A stretch of DNA of 64,000 nucleotides from Aquimarina atlantica (GCF_000626715.1 NZ_AQRA01000002.1:124001-188000), one strand, 5' to 3'; shown: positions 36,467 to 45,361, numbered from the stretch's first letter. The notes: generated by a model not told the origin, from the sequence alone. Numbers and translations are program-made.

Positions 36467-38028
36467 GAAAAAAGAGTTACCTGGTGTGCCGACTTAAGTA
36501 AATCATTTACTGTTTTTACCGGGTTAAATGTAGTTAATGGCACTTCTACAAACACACTAATCCAATTTGCCATTGCACCATTCCATAACCCAGGAAGTTC
36601 TAGCGCTTTCAGAATCTTACCATTCATAGTTTTTTGGGTAATAAATCCTGCATCAGGATCTACAAAATCAAGTAGATTGAATTTCTTACCATTATAATCC
36701 CGTACGCCACACACCAGATCAACCGGATTAAAATGAGTAGCACTACCAAGAATCTCTTCTTGTCTTCGATCTTTTTTATCAATTTGTGGTGCCTCGATAA
36801 TCTGTAATACCAATCTTCCATTTTCTCGCTTTATCCAAAATGGTCCTCCTCCTGGCTCTCCTTCGTTAATTACCATACCACAAACCCGAATAGGTCGATT
36901 TAAGGATTCTCGTAAAAATTGAAGTTTATATTTATCAGAAAATTTATCAAAATCTAGCGGTAATCTTACATTAAGCTGGTGTACTAAAAACTTTTTGATG
37001 TCTTTTAACTCTGCTTCTGAAGGCTTCTTTTCATCAATTGCATTTAATATTCTAAATACTTCGTCCTGAATTTCGATGAGCTTACCAGCTAATACTTTTT
37101 TATATCCAGAAACTTCATCTTGGTATTTACGTACCACTACATTATCTATATTTTTAATATAAATAATATCTGCATCCAAATCATTTAAGTTTTCGATCAA
37201 TGCTCCATGTCCTCCTGGTCTAAATAACAAACATCCATCTTCTTTTCTAAACGGTTCATTATCTTCGGTTACTGCAATAGTATCTGTTTCTGATTTTTGA
37301 AATGAATAGGTAATACTAAAATTGGTATTGGTTTTCTCTTCAACTTTTTTCTTAATTCTTTCAAACTCATCTTTAAAAGCTTCGAGATGATCTTTAGAAA
37401 TCGTAAAATGCAGTTTAGAATCACCTTTGTCGTTAGTATTATAACCGGCTGCTTCATATAAATGTTCTTCAAAAGAGGTTGCTATGCTATCATCATATTT
37501 ATGAAAAGGGAATAACCCCTTGGGAAAGGTTCCATAATTTAACCCTTTTTCTTTTAGCATCATTTCGACAAAAATATACAATTGTTTCCCTTCGGATAAC
37601 GATCTAAATTTAGGATAGGCACTTTTTACTTTTTCCATAACTATATCATAGAATGGAAATTTTTCCAGGCCTATTAAAAAAAGACGTATTGCATTTGCTT
37701 TTTCATGATTTGTATAAGAATTAAGACTTTCTTTTTTAAAATCATAATTATCAAGAAACCGAAATAAATCTTTAAACATTCGTGTAGCTGCACCTGATGC
37801 AGGGACAAACTTTATCGTTTCGAGATGCTGCATTCTAGAATTGTATAACTTGGTAAGTTCTGACTGGTAATGTTCAGAAAATTTAAGGATTCCATTATCC
37901 AATGTTGCTGCACTTCTTAATGCTACAAAAGGAATTTCATTTTTAAAAGTTTCTATTTGTGTAAGTACTTTATCAATCGTTAATCCTTTTGATTTGATTA
38001 ACTTAATATCTTTATCTGTTATATTCAC
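36463..38028 (-). CDS. DUF4301 family protein
   Basis: A 521-residue Bacteroidota family protein. The segment KFVPASGAATRMFKDLFRFLD (about 76-96) resembles the GAGxATRM nucleotide-binding loop of nucleotidyltransferases, and FRPGGHGALIENLNDLDADIIYIKNIDNV (read in parts) looks like the metal-binding region of such a fold. Family function is not established; nucleotidyltransferase-like activity is inference. It overlaps the kinase gene by 17 bp and arfB by 4 bp, so it is surely translated with both. It often follows the NadR-like kinase in flavobacteria. Confidence 0.9.
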   Translation of the reverse strand: MNITDKDIKLIKSKGLTIDKVLTQIETFKNEIPFVALRSAATLDNGILKFSEHYQSELTKLYNSRMQHLETIKFVPASGAATRMFKDLFRFLDNYDFKKESLNSYTNHEKANAIRLFLIGLEKFPFYDIVMEKVKSAYPKFRSLSEGKQLYIFVEMMLKEKGLNYGTFPKGLFPFHKYDDSIATSFEEHLYEAAGYNTNDKGDSKLHFTISKDHLEAFKDEFERIKKKVEEKTNTNFSITYSFQKSETDTIAVTEDNEPFRKEDGCLLFRPGGHGALIENLNDLDADIIYIKNIDNVVVRKYQDEVSGYKKVLAGKLIEIQDEVFRILNAIDEKKPSEAELKDIKKFLVHQLNVRLPLDFDKFSDKYKLQFLRESLNRPIRVCGMVINEGEPGGGPFWIKRENGRLVLQIIEAPQIDKKDRRQEEILGSATHFNPVDLVCGVRDYNGKKFNLLDFVDPDAGFITQKTMNGKILKALELPGLWNGAMANWISVFVEVPLTTFNPVKTVNDLLKSAHQVTLFS

Positions 38029-38593
38029 TTCTATCTTCTATTAATTGGCTAATGTGTGTCAATGCTTTTTTAAAACGAGATATTTTATCTCCTTTTATGA
38101 CGATGTATGGAAGATTATGTTTATCAAGACATTCTTTAAATCTTAAAAACATTTCTTCTCGTTCGTGGGGTTTGTCTCTTAGATCATCGGCAATCCAAGG
38201 AATGTCAATATAAGTCAAAAGATACAAATCATAAACATTTTCTAATGAAATTTTATTTAAGATTTTGGGAACAACCCCATCGTAGTATGCTTCTGAATAC
38301 ACTTTGAGCTCTAAAAGATTTGTGTCACAAAACAATAGAGTGTTAACGTTTTGAGCGATTTCATTTTCTAATTTCATTTGTCCTTCTGCAATCTGAAGCA
38401 TATCGTCATATACACATACTTCTTTGGTTTCGTCCCATTTTCTTTGCAAATATTCTCGCATATATTCGGGAACACACTCTGTATTATAATATGCTGCCAA
38501 TTGCCTGGATAAAGTAGTTTTACCCGTACATTCTGGACCAAACAATACTACTTTTATACAATTGCTGGATCGTTGTCTAAGCTTTTCTTCCAT
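38012..38593 (-). CDS. NadR-like P-loop kinase
   Basis: A 193-residue P-loop ATPase with Walker A GPECTGKTTL near residue 19, then VPEYMREYLQRKW and LLFCDTNLLELKVYSEAYY, and LTYIDIPWIADDLRDKPHEREEMF. This matches the ribosylnicotinamide kinase domain of NadR, without the adenylyltransferase part. It overlaps pnuC by 40 bp, and DUF4301 by 17 bp. Family knowledge suggests it phosphorylates the substrate of the adjacent transporter, so nicotinamide riboside is the default, but the thiamine-binding neighbour makes a thiamine-like substrate possible. Confidence 0.85.
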   Translation of the reverse strand: MEEKLRQRSSNCIKVVLFGPECTGKTTLSRQLAAYYNTECVPEYMREYLQRKWDETKEVCVYDDMLQIAEGQMKLENEIAQNVNTLLFCDTNLLELKVYSEAYYDGVVPKILNKISLENVYDLYLLTYIDIPWIADDLRDKPHEREEMFLRFKECLDKHNLPYIVIKGDKISRFKKALTHISQLIEDRSEYNR

Positions 38594-39186
38594 GTGATAT
38601 ATCCAAAAATTGCAATAATCGTAAACACTACATATTGCAAACTGGTAAATGTAAATCCTTTATAAAAATATAATGGTATCGAAATAACATCTCCGATAAT
38701 CCAAAATACCCAGTTTTCAATTTTTCTTTTTGCCATTAACCACATCCCAACAAAGAATATTGCTGTAGTTAAGGTATCTATATATGCCGCCCAATCATTT
38801 AACTTGTCAAAAACGACATAAACTCCATACACAAAAAGTAGGGTCATGACAAAAATTATGGCCGATATGTTCTTTTCTTCTACAGTTGTTCTTGCAATAG
38901 GAGTAACATGTCTCTCATCTATTTTTCGGGTCCAGATGTACCATCCATAAATACTCATTATGAAATAATATACATTGATCATCATATCTCCTAATAATGA
39001 CCATTGCAATAACAAATACACGTAAATTGCTGTACTTATAATACCCGTTGGATATACCCAAATCTTATTAAACCAAGCAAAAATTACACTTAGCAGACCA
39101 AAAAATGCTGCTATAATCTCGAGCGTTATATGTAAATCGGAGTATTCTGAATACTGCCCAAATAAAAATTCAAAAATGGGATTCAT
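38554..39186 (-). CDS. pnuC: PnuC-family vitamin transporter
   Basis: A 210-residue inner-membrane transporter from ATG 39186 (MNPIFEFLFGQYSEY), with a GTG two codons further out. It has about seven membrane helices, and the family motifs WFNKIWVYPTGIISTAIYVYLL and YFIMSIYGWYIWTRK, WAAYIDTLTTAIFFVGMWLMAKRKIENWVFWIIGD (read in parts). PnuC moves nicotinamide riboside, while the close relative PnuT in Bacteroidota moves thiamine. The upstream gene encodes a thiamine-binding-type protein and overlaps pnuC by 17 bp. No TPP riboswitch precedes this operon, so the substrate stays open. Confidence 0.9.
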   Translation of the reverse strand: MNPIFEFLFGQYSEYSDLHITLEIIAAFFGLLSVIFAWFNKIWVYPTGIISTAIYVYLLLQWSLLGDMMINVYYFIMSIYGWYIWTRKIDERHVTPIARTTVEEKNISAIIFVMTLLFVYGVYVVFDKLNDWAAYIDTLTTAIFFVGMWLMAKRKIENWVFWIIGDVISIPLYFYKGFTFTSLQYVVFTIIAIFGYITWKKSLDNDPAIV

Positions 39187-39430
39187 AATCACTTCTATTA
39201 CTTTTTACCATTTTCATATACACTAAAACGTGATCCATATCTCCAAATGCGTTTTTAATTTCTAAAGTCAAAAAAGACATTACTTCATCATACTCTCCAT
39301 AGATTTGAGTACTTAAAGGGTTTTCTAAAACTGTAAACTCAGATGCTCTTAATCGTTTTATAAAATGAATAATATGTTCTTCAAAATCAGCTTGAAGCGG
39401 GGTAAGGGTTAATTCTATTGATATTTGCAT
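39170..39430 (-). CDS. Thiamine-binding-type protein (YkoF/MTH1187 family)
   Basis: An 86-residue protein of the small ferredoxin-like MTH1187/YkoF family (DUF77): ISIELTLTPLQADFEEHIIHFIKRL, then LENPLSTQIYGEYDEVMSFLTLEIKNAF, then VLVYMKMVKSNR. The PLSTQIYGEYDEVM segment is the conserved core. YkoF relatives bind thiamine or HMP. It is first in the overlapping chain with PnuC, a kinase, DUF4301 and ArfB. Its promoter must lie in the 55 bp before it, downstream of the PPTase gene. Confidence 0.85.
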   Translation of the reverse strand: MQISIELTLTPLQADFEEHIIHFIKRLRASEFTVLENPLSTQIYGEYDEVMSFLTLEIKNAFGDMDHVLVYMKMVKSNRSDYESHF

Positions 39431-39485
39431 CTTATCTTTTTATATGATATTTCCCAAAAATATGCATCTAATTGTACACTCAAAT

Positions 39486-40127
39486 TTACATTTCCGAAGC
39501 TGGTAAAGCGTATACACAGGTAAATCCCTCAAATTCTACAAATGTCATATCATAATGTGTTATTTCATCTTTATAATTAACTGCTCCATAAACAAATGGA
39601 TAGTCTAATGTAAAAGGAGAAATATAAATATGTTGCTCAAAACTCAAGCCTGCCGTTGCATATAATTTATACAAAGATTCTTTAGCTCCCCAAATTATAG
39701 TTAATGCACGAGTCTTATCCAGATTTTGTTTTCCTAGAGCATCATTCTCAAAATCATTCACAAATTTATGGGCAATTCTATGAATCTTTTCTCTTTGTTT
39801 TTCGATATCAATTCCAACAAGTTTATCACTAATTATGACTCCTGCATACTCATAAGAATGAGTAATAGAGATCTGTTTTCCATCTTTAAGATGTGGTTTT
39901 CCAAATTCATCATAATACAGATCATGATCGGTATAACCAAATGCAGCCAACAGGTGTCTAACACTCATAAAACCTCTGCGGTGCATATCAGATTTCATAT
40001 TATCTACTCTATTCTGGCAATGTTGCGTTAATTCTATTCCCTGGCAGAGAGCATCATAAGATTCTTCAATCTTCCAAATCAACACATTAGTACTTTCATC
40101 TACTGTTATAGTTTTGTAAAGAGGCAT
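39486..40127 (-). CDS. 4'-phosphopantetheinyl transferase superfamily protein
   Basis: A 213-residue Sfp-type enzyme that attaches phosphopantetheine from CoA to carrier proteins. It has YYDEFGKPHLKDGKQISITHSYEYAGV (the FGKP and SxTHS motifs), VGIDIEKQREKIHRIAHKFVND (GIDIE, Mg site), and IIWGAKESLYKLYATAGL (the WxxKES motif). All catalytic residues are present. It is divergent from ahcY. Target carriers are not evident here; fatty-acid ACP or secondary-metabolite carriers are both possible. The start MPLYKTITVDESTN is normal. Confidence 0.93.
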   Translation of the reverse strand: MPLYKTITVDESTNVLIWKIEESYDALCQGIELTQHCQNRVDNMKSDMHRRGFMSVRHLLAAFGYTDHDLYYDEFGKPHLKDGKQISITHSYEYAGVIISDKLVGIDIEKQREKIHRIAHKFVNDFENDALGKQNLDKTRALTIIWGAKESLYKLYATAGLSFEQHIYISPFTLDYPFVYGAVNYKDEITHYDMTFVEFEGFTCVYALPASEM

Positions 40128-40149
40128 TTAAATTCTTAAAGTTATTATG

Positions 40150-40157
40150 TACCTTTG
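40150..40157 (+). promoter_or_regulatory. Candidate -7 box for ahcY
   Basis: TACCTTTG matches TAnnTTTG. A transcript starting about 7 bases later would have a leader of roughly 95 nt, opening at once into the hairpin at 40162-40191. Confidence 0.5.
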
Positions 40158-40161
40158 CAAA

Positions 40162-40191
40162 CCGAAAAAGGAATATTATTCCATTTTTCGG
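40162..40191 (+). promoter_or_regulatory. Hairpin in the ahcY 5' leader
   Basis: CCGAAAAAGGAAT pairs with ATTCC-A-TTTTTCGG (one bulged A) around loop ATT, a 13-bp stem at the predicted 5' end of the ahcY mRNA. It does not match a SAM, SAH or other riboswitch core that I know. It could protect or attenuate the mRNA. Confidence 0.5.
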
Positions 40192-40258
40192 GAAACGAAT
40201 TTAGAACAATTTAGTGCGAAATACCAGAAAGCACTTCATAAACATAAAATTAACTACT

Positions 40259-41569
40259 ATGAGTACTAAAACTGTACCTTATGTTCCTTACAAGGTGAAA
40301 GATATTTCATTAGCTGCCTGGGGAAGAAAAGAAATCGAATTAGCTGAAGCAGAAATGCCAGGACTTATGTCTCTTCGTGAAGAATATAAAGATGAGCAAC
40401 CTCTTAAAGGTGCTCGTATTGCGGGTTGTCTTCATATGACTATCCAAACTGCAGTGTTAATAGAAACACTTCAGGCTCTTGGTGCAGAGGTAACCTGGAG
40501 TTCTTGTAACATTTTTTCTACTCAGGATCAAGCTGCAGCTGCAATTGCAGAAGCAGGTACTCCAGTATATGCCTGGAAAGGTATGAATGATGAAGAATTC
40601 GACTGGTGTATAGAACAGACTCTATTTTTTGGTGAAGATCGTAAACCTCTAAATATGATTCTTGATGATGGGGGAGACTTAACTAATATGGTTTTAGATA
40701 AGTATCCTGAATTAGTAGAAGGAATCAATGGTTTATCTGAGGAAACAACTACCGGTGTTCATAGATTATATGAGCGTATGGCAAATGGAACACTTCCAAT
40801 GCCAGCGATTAATGTAAACGATAGTGTTACTAAATCAAAATTTGACAATAAATACGGATGTAAAGAAAGTGCTGTAGATGCGATTCGTCGTGCTACCGAT
40901 GTAATGCTTGCTGGTAAACGTGTTGTTGTTTGTGGATATGGAGATGTAGGTAAAGGTACTGCTGCATCGTTTAGAGGAGCAGGTTCTATAGTTACTGTTA
41001 CCGAAATTGATCCGATTTGTGCTTTACAAGCAGCAATGGATGGTTTTGAAGTAAAAAGACTAGAAACTGTTGTTGGAAATGCAGACGTTGTTATTACCAC
41101 TACCGGAAATAAAGATATTGTTCGCGGAGAACACTTTAAAGCAATGAAAGATAAAACCATTGTTTGTAACATTGGGCATTTTGATAATGAGATCGATGTG
41201 GCTTGGTTAAATTCGCAAAGCGAAAAAGTTGAGATCAAACCTCAGGTAGATAAGTACAATATTGGAGGTAATGATATTATACTTCTTGCCGAAGGTCGTT
41301 TAGTAAATCTAGGTTGCGCAACGGGTCACCCAAGTTTTGTAATGAGTAATTCATTTACCAATCAGACATTAGCACAGATTGAGCTTTGGACTAATATCGA
41401 AAATTATGAAAATAAAGTGTATATGCTTCCAAAGCATTTAGATGAAAAGGTAGCAAAATTACACCTGGCTAAAATTGGAGTAGAACTTACTGATCTTAGT
41501 AAAGAGCAAGCTGAGTATATTGGTGTAACTGTTGAAGGACCTTACAAGCCAGAATATTACAGATACTAA
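40259..41569 (+). CDS. ahcY: Adenosylhomocysteinase
   Basis: NAD-dependent enzyme splitting S-adenosylhomocysteine into adenosine and homocysteine, closing the methylation cycle. The start ATG 40259 ([19 protein letters not shown]) gives 436 residues, typical; the frame also runs 15 codons upstream to a GTG. Motifs: [16 protein letters not shown], the Rossmann loop [20 protein letters not shown], and the C-terminal end [24 protein letters not shown] with [11 protein letters not shown] leader hairpin precedes it and a strong terminator follows. Confidence 0.98.
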   Translation: MSTKTVPYVPYKVKDISLAAWGRKEIELAEAEMPGLMSLREEYKDEQPLKGARIAGCLHMTIQTAVLIETLQALGAEVTWSSCNIFSTQDQAAAAIAEAGTPVYAWKGMNDEEFDWCIEQTLFFGEDRKPLNMILDDGGDLTNMVLDKYPELVEGINGLSEETTTGVHRLYERMANGTLPMPAINVNDSVTKSKFDNKYGCKESAVDAIRRATDVMLAGKRVVVCGYGDVGKGTAASFRGAGSIVTVTEIDPICALQAAMDGFEVKRLETVVGNADVVITTTGNKDIVRGEHFKAMKDKTIVCNIGHFDNEIDVAWLNSQSEKVEIKPQVDKYNIGGNDIILLAEGRLVNLGCATGHPSFVMSNSFTNQTLAQIELWTNIENYENKVYMLPKHLDEKVAKLHLAKIGVELTDLSKEQAEYIGVTVEGPYKPEYYRY

Positions 41570-41616
41570 ATTAAGGTCGCTGTAGTTTTATATACTACTT
41601 AGGCTTTTAGAATAAG

Positions 41617-41644
41617 AAACCCCTTATCTTTCGATAAGGGGTTT
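41617..41644 (+). terminator. Terminator after ahcY
   Basis: A perfect 12-bp stem, AAACCCCTTATC / GATAAGGGGTTT, with loop TTTC, followed by TTATTT. The convergent gene ends 27 bp further on; the stem may serve both. Confidence 0.85.
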
Positions 41645-41670
41645 TTATTTACAATAACAAAGGTGTGTTA

Positions 41671-42006
41671 TTATTTCTTTTTCCTAAAGATATAACTCAT
41701 CCATACAGGATCATTCTCTTCAGAAACAATAGATTGTCGATCTACGAACTCCCAATTCGCAGCATTCATATAATTCAATAAATCAGAGGTTTTCTCTAAA
41801 TCTTCTAGCTGCTTAATGGTTATTTGCTTACCCACCAAAGATGTTTGTTCCTCTACCTTAATCCTTTTTACTTTACCTCTATTATTTGCTTTTTGAATTA
41901 CAATAACCTCTAGATAGTCATATTTAGGAATATCTTGCGAAGTAGCAGTAGAAGCTATGCATAAAAAGAAGATAACGGATACTGTTTTGGTTAGTATAGT
42001 ATTCAT
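41671..42006 (-). CDS. Small exported protein of unknown function
   Basis: A 111-residue protein with signal peptide MNTILTKTVSVIFFLCIASTATSQ and a basic, likely alpha/beta mature part: YDYLEVIVIQKANNRGKVKRIKVEEQ, then LEDLEKTSDLLNYMNAANWEFVDRQS, then WMSYIFRKKK. The ANWEFV segment recalls small DUF4177-like domains, but I do not claim the family. It lies 39 bp after the other small exported gene on the same strand. Confidence 0.75.
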   Translation of the reverse strand: MNTILTKTVSVIFFLCIASTATSQDIPKYDYLEVIVIQKANNRGKVKRIKVEEQTSLVGKQITIKQLEDLEKTSDLLNYMNAANWEFVDRQSIVSEENDPVWMSYIFRKKK

Positions 42007-42045
42007 AGTTTTCTATTTTTGAGTTATACCAAAGGTTAACTAATA

Positions 42046-42648
42046 TTACTTTGCCTTTTTAAGGATATATTTAGCCATTTCCTTAGCTAGTTTTGCATAA
42101 CTCTCGGCTATTCTGTATCCAGAGTTATAATCGGCTCCATAAAAATTACTTCCTGGTACTTTAAAATACTTTGTAGAGAATAATATTTTATCAGGATTAC
42201 CAGTTTCATATACAATAATCGTTGCATTTACTTTAGAAGGTTGTTTCATAACACCCACATTATAGCCTGGATAAATCCATGTTGTTTTTACTTTCATAGT
42301 ATGAGTAGCACCTTCCAGGTTTTTTTCAACTTTAACGGCTCCACCATCAAAACGCTTATTGAAAGATTCTATATATTTTGGTTCATATAAATTTTCACGA
42401 TCAGCAAACCAGGATTTTTTAAATCTTTCACCTCTACCAGCTTCTTTAGCTTCTCGCTTATCCATTTTGTCTTTTAGGAACTCTTCTTCTGTATCAAATT
42501 TGTCTACTTTAAGGTTTTCATAATCGAAAACCAAATTATACGCTGTGATACCTTTTAAATTTTTAATACTTCCTTCCTGGTCTTTTCTTTTTTGACTAAA
42601 AGAAAGGGTAACAGTCATTAACAATGTTAATAATAATAACTTTTTCAT
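42046..42648 (-). CDS. Exported protein of unknown function
   Basis: A 200-residue protein with signal peptide MKKLLLLTLLMTVTLSFSQ, then a Lys/Glu-rich segment (KFDTEEEFLKDKMDKREAKEAGRGERFK, read in parts) and a beta-rich C-terminal part (GATHTMKVKTTWIYPGYNVG, KVNATIIVYETGNPDKILFSTKYFKV). It ends with a helix AESYAKLAKEMAKYILKKAK. The layout resembles flavobacterial lipoprotein-like DUF4468/DUF4410-type proteins, but I cannot name it. It lies 39 bp before the gene at 41671 and downstream of the rplU-rpmA terminator. Confidence 0.78.
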   Translation of the reverse strand: MKKLLLLTLLMTVTLSFSQKRKDQEGSIKNLKGITAYNLVFDYENLKVDKFDTEEEFLKDKMDKREAKEAGRGERFKKSWFADRENLYEPKYIESFNKRFDGGAVKVEKNLEGATHTMKVKTTWIYPGYNVGVMKQPSKVNATIIVYETGNPDKILFSTKYFKVPGSNFYGADYNSGYRIAESYAKLAKEMAKYILKKAK

Positions 42649-42787
42649 GATTAGGTTTTTAAATTTGATGATAAATATATTTCTTTTTTTTAAGAATAAA
42701 AGAAAAGTCTTTAACAGCTCGATTCTTAGAGGTTAAAACAGAAAATTCTTTAAACTCAAAGTAGCTATTAGGAAATTTATGACAAAC

Positions 42788-42823
42788 AAAAAACCCTTTT
42801 CTTAATACAGAAAAGGGTTTTTT
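42788..42823 (-). terminator. Terminator after rplU-rpmA
   Basis: AAAAACCCTTTTCT pairs with AGAAAAGGGTTTTT around loop TAATAC, 23 bp after the rpmA stop codon. On the minus strand the T tract is part of the stem and continues as TTTGTTTG. Strong and probably bidirectional. Confidence 0.8.
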
Positions 42824-42845
42824 TATATTACAAAGGAAAGATCCT

Positions 42846-43106
42846 TTATGCTTCAAATGGAATTATAGAAACATAGGATTTATTGTCTTTCTTTTTAGTA
42901 AATTTCACTAAACCATCTACTTTAGCATGTAGCGTGTGATCTTTACCTGCATATACGTTTTCACCTGGTTTGTGGGCTGTACCTCTTTGTCTTACAATGA
43001 TGTTACCAGCCACGGCAGCTTGTCCACCAAATATCTTCACACCTAAGCGTTTCGATTCTGATTCTCTACCGTTTTTCGAACTACCAACTCCTTTTTTATG
43101 AGCCAT
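42846..43106 (-). CDS. rpmA: 50S ribosomal protein bL27
   Basis: Large-subunit protein near the peptidyl-transferase centre. The 86-residue protein begins [23 protein letters not shown] with the usual glycine-rich N-terminus, so no N-terminal cleavage extension is present, and carries the signature [18 protein letters not shown]. It follows rplU on the same strand with a 49-bp gap, the normal pairing. Confidence 0.98.
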   Translation of the reverse strand: MAHKKGVGSSKNGRESESKRLGVKIFGGQAAVAGNIIVRQRGTAHKPGENVYAGKDHTLHAKVDGLVKFTKKKDNKSYVSIIPFEA

Positions 43107-43155
43107 TTTCTTTCGGTTTTATATTGTTAATACTTACAGGATTACCTGCCGTTTT

Positions 43156-43719
43156 TTATTTTCCTTGTAAAGCTTCAATTAGTTCTGCTTTCTTCATAGA
43201 AGAAATCCCAGAGACTCCCTGCGCTTTAGCCATTTCTTTTAATTCAGCTACTGTCTTAGTGCTTAAATCTTCTTTATCAGCTTTTGGCTTTGCTGCTTCT
43301 TTCTTAGGAGCAGCTGCTTTAGTTTCTGCTTTTGGAGTAGAAGCTTTTACTTCTTTCTCTGCTTTAGCTTTTGGCTCAGCTTTTTTAGTTGCAGTTTTCT
43401 TAGCTCCAGAAGTTACTATACTTTCGATAACAATTTCTGTAAGAGATTGACGGTGACCATTTTTAACACGGTATCCTTTACGTCTCTTTTTCTTGAAAAC
43501 AATAACTTTATCACCTTTAAGGTGTCTTGTGATTTTTGCTCCTACTTGAGCTCCATCTATAGCTGGGGCGCCTAAAGTAATTTTATCTCCATCAGCCGCA
43601 AGAAGAACTTTATCAAAAGAGACTTTATCTCCTTCTTCTCCTGCTAAACGATGTACAAATACTTTTTGGTCTTTTGCAACTTTAAATTGCTGCCCTGCTA
43701 TCTCTACAATTGCGTACAT
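43156..43719 (-). CDS. rplU: 50S ribosomal protein bL21 with long C-terminal extension
   Basis: Residues 1-103 are a standard bL21 (MYAIVEIAGQQFKVAKDQKVF, KVLLAADGDKITLGAPAIDGA, FKKKRRKGYRVKNGHRQSLTEI). It then continues for about 80 residues: a Lys/Ala/Glu-rich linker with AEPKAKAEKEVKAS-type repeats, and a final domain LSTKTVAELKEMAKAQGVSG with ISSMKKAELIEALQGK, which looks like a SAP or Rho-N-type nucleic-acid-binding helix pair. Bacteroidota bL21 extensions are known. The extension should protrude from the ribosome surface; its role is unknown. Confidence 0.96.
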   Translation of the reverse strand: MYAIVEIAGQQFKVAKDQKVFVHRLAGEEGDKVSFDKVLLAADGDKITLGAPAIDGAQVGAKITRHLKGDKVIVFKKKRRKGYRVKNGHRQSLTEIVIESIVTSGAKKTATKKAEPKAKAEKEVKASTPKAETKAAAPKKEAAKPKADKEDLSTKTVAELKEMAKAQGVSGISSMKKAELIEALQGK

Positions 43720-43819
43720 AGCGTAACGTTTAATTAATTATTTTTATAAATAAAGAACTGCGCCTATTTCTAATTAGGCGGGTGCAAATATACTGCTAAT
43801 TAATTAAATGACAAATATT

Positions 43820-44293
43820 TTATACCTCTACAGGCTTCGAATTGTGATTTTTTTTAGGATTCCAACTTTCTTTAAACAATTGCATAAAAGATAATGTAAG
43901 CACAAAAGTAGTGGCAAACCCCATAACTGCTGCAACAAACACAACTATCCCTACTCCCACATGATAATGCGAACTCCAATTTGCCAGCATTTCTGGTAAA
44001 AAATTAGTGTTGATATTAGTTACATAAATCGCAAAGAAAATAATAAAAACGATTGTAGCATTAAACCCTGTAAAAAGTCCCGCCATAAATCCTTTTTGAT
44101 ATTCAAAATCACTTCCCTTTTCTTGCTTGTAATTTTTCATGGCTTTGTACAAACCAAGGGCAACTATAATACCATTACCCAAACTAAAAACAGGTTTTGT
44201 TTGTACACCAATCAAAGAAAGAAGTAAAAAATATACAATAAGTCCAGCAGCAATAAGGAGTCCATAGGTAACAGGAATAGTTGATTTCTTCAT
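43820..44293 (-). CDS. DUF4199 family membrane protein
   Basis: A 157-residue membrane protein with four hydrophobic helices (about 8-28, 34-50, 71-95 and 116-140) and a His/Lys-rich tail. The YKAMKNYKQEKGSDFEYQKGFMAGL loop between helices 2 and 3 is the signature of the Bacteroidota DUF4199 family. Function unknown. It stands alone, about 100 bp upstream of rplU and 98 bp downstream of the EamA gene. Confidence 0.85.
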   Translation of the reverse strand: MKKSTIPVTYGLLIAAGLIVYFLLLSLIGVQTKPVFSLGNGIIVALGLYKAMKNYKQEKGSDFEYQKGFMAGLFTGFNATIVFIIFFAIYVTNINTNFLPEMLANWSSHYHVGVGIVVFVAAVMGFATTFVLTLSFMQLFKESWNPKKNHNSKPVEV

Positions 44294-44391
44294 GGTTTCA
44301 CTCTTTAGGATTCTCTCTTAAAAGTAAGAAATTTAAGAGTTTTTTAACCTTAACAACTTGTTAATTTATTGTTTAACAATAAGATAGACCA

Positions 44392-45267
44392 CTACTTATT
44401 CCTATTAGCTAAGTATACTCCCAAAATAATAACCCCAGAAGCAAGCACTTGATACAGTGTAAATTTCTCATTATCTAATATCCCCCACAGCATGGCTACA
44501 ATAGGAATAGTATAAGTTACGGAAGTCGCAAATACCGGGGTACTGATCTGTACCAGTTTATTAAACAATACTTTGGCAATACCTGTACCTACTATAGCAA
44601 GTATAGATATATACACCAAACTCACATGTACTTTTGGGTTAGTAACTACTTCGGCTTTAAAAAAACCTGAAAAACACAACACGATTAAAGCAGGGATCAC
44701 TAATACAATAAAATTTCCGTTAGCAATTGCCATAGGTGGGATATGCTGCATATACCTTTTTATGATATTTACATTTATTGCATAACATACCGAAGCACAA
44801 AGTACTAATAGTGCATACCAATAGTTTTGATTAGGGTTTACTGAAGCTCCTTCTAATATCAGGGCAACACAGCCTATTAGCCCCACAATCACACCAAAGA
44901 ATTGATTTTTACTAAATCGAATAGAGAAAATCAACATCCCCAGGATCAAAGTAACCAATGGCGTAGTAGAATTAAGAATTGACGCTATACCACTATCAAT
45001 TTCTGTCTCAGCAAAGGCGAATAAAAAAGCAGGAATAAATGTTCCTGCAAAGGCAGATATGATCACCCATTTCCAGTCTGACGTCGCTATTTTTCTCATG
45101 CTTCTAAATCCAATCAGAAACAAAAATGTTGCTGCAAATAATGTCCTTAGCGCACCCAATTGTAATGGCGTAAGGCCGATCAATGATTTCTTGATAAGAA
45201 TAAATGAACTACCCCAAACCAGAGAAAGTACTGCCAGATAGATCCATTTTAGTTTTGTGTTTTGCAT
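44392..45267 (-). CDS. EamA-family (DMT) transporter
   Basis: A 291-residue inner-membrane permease of the drug/metabolite transporter superfamily, with ten predicted helices in two EamA halves. The first starts WIYLAVLSLVWGSSFILIKKSLIGLTPLQLGALR, the typical opening; the second begins near YWYALLVLCASVCYAINVNIIKRYM. It ends VIILGVYLANRNK. Substrates of this family are diverse and not predictable here. It is a single gene between DUF4199 and gldD. Confidence 0.9.
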   Translation of the reverse strand: MQNTKLKWIYLAVLSLVWGSSFILIKKSLIGLTPLQLGALRTLFAATFLFLIGFRSMRKIATSDWKWVIISAFAGTFIPAFLFAFAETEIDSGIASILNSTTPLVTLILGMLIFSIRFSKNQFFGVIVGLIGCVALILEGASVNPNQNYWYALLVLCASVCYAINVNIIKRYMQHIPPMAIANGNFIVLVIPALIVLCFSGFFKAEVVTNPKVHVSLVYISILAIVGTGIAKVLFNKLVQISTPVFATSVTYTIPIVAMLWGILDNEKFTLYQVLASGVIILGVYLANRNK

Positions 45268-45361
45268 TTTTGCGAAGTAAGTTGCAAAAGTGATAAAATT
45301 ATAAGTACACAGAATACCTTTTGGAAGAAAATTAACTATTAAAAAGCGTATTTGAAGTTTT

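Noticed and set aside
40150..40258. SAM or SAH riboswitch before ahcY
   Set aside because: There is a hairpin, but no match to known aptamer cores.
40759..41238. 159-codon frame antisense to ahcY
   Set aside because: A shadow of the strongly coding plus strand; composition follows ahcY codons.
42659..42856. 65-codon minus-strand frame
   Set aside because: It runs through the rplU-rpmA terminator hairpin and has no protein-like composition.
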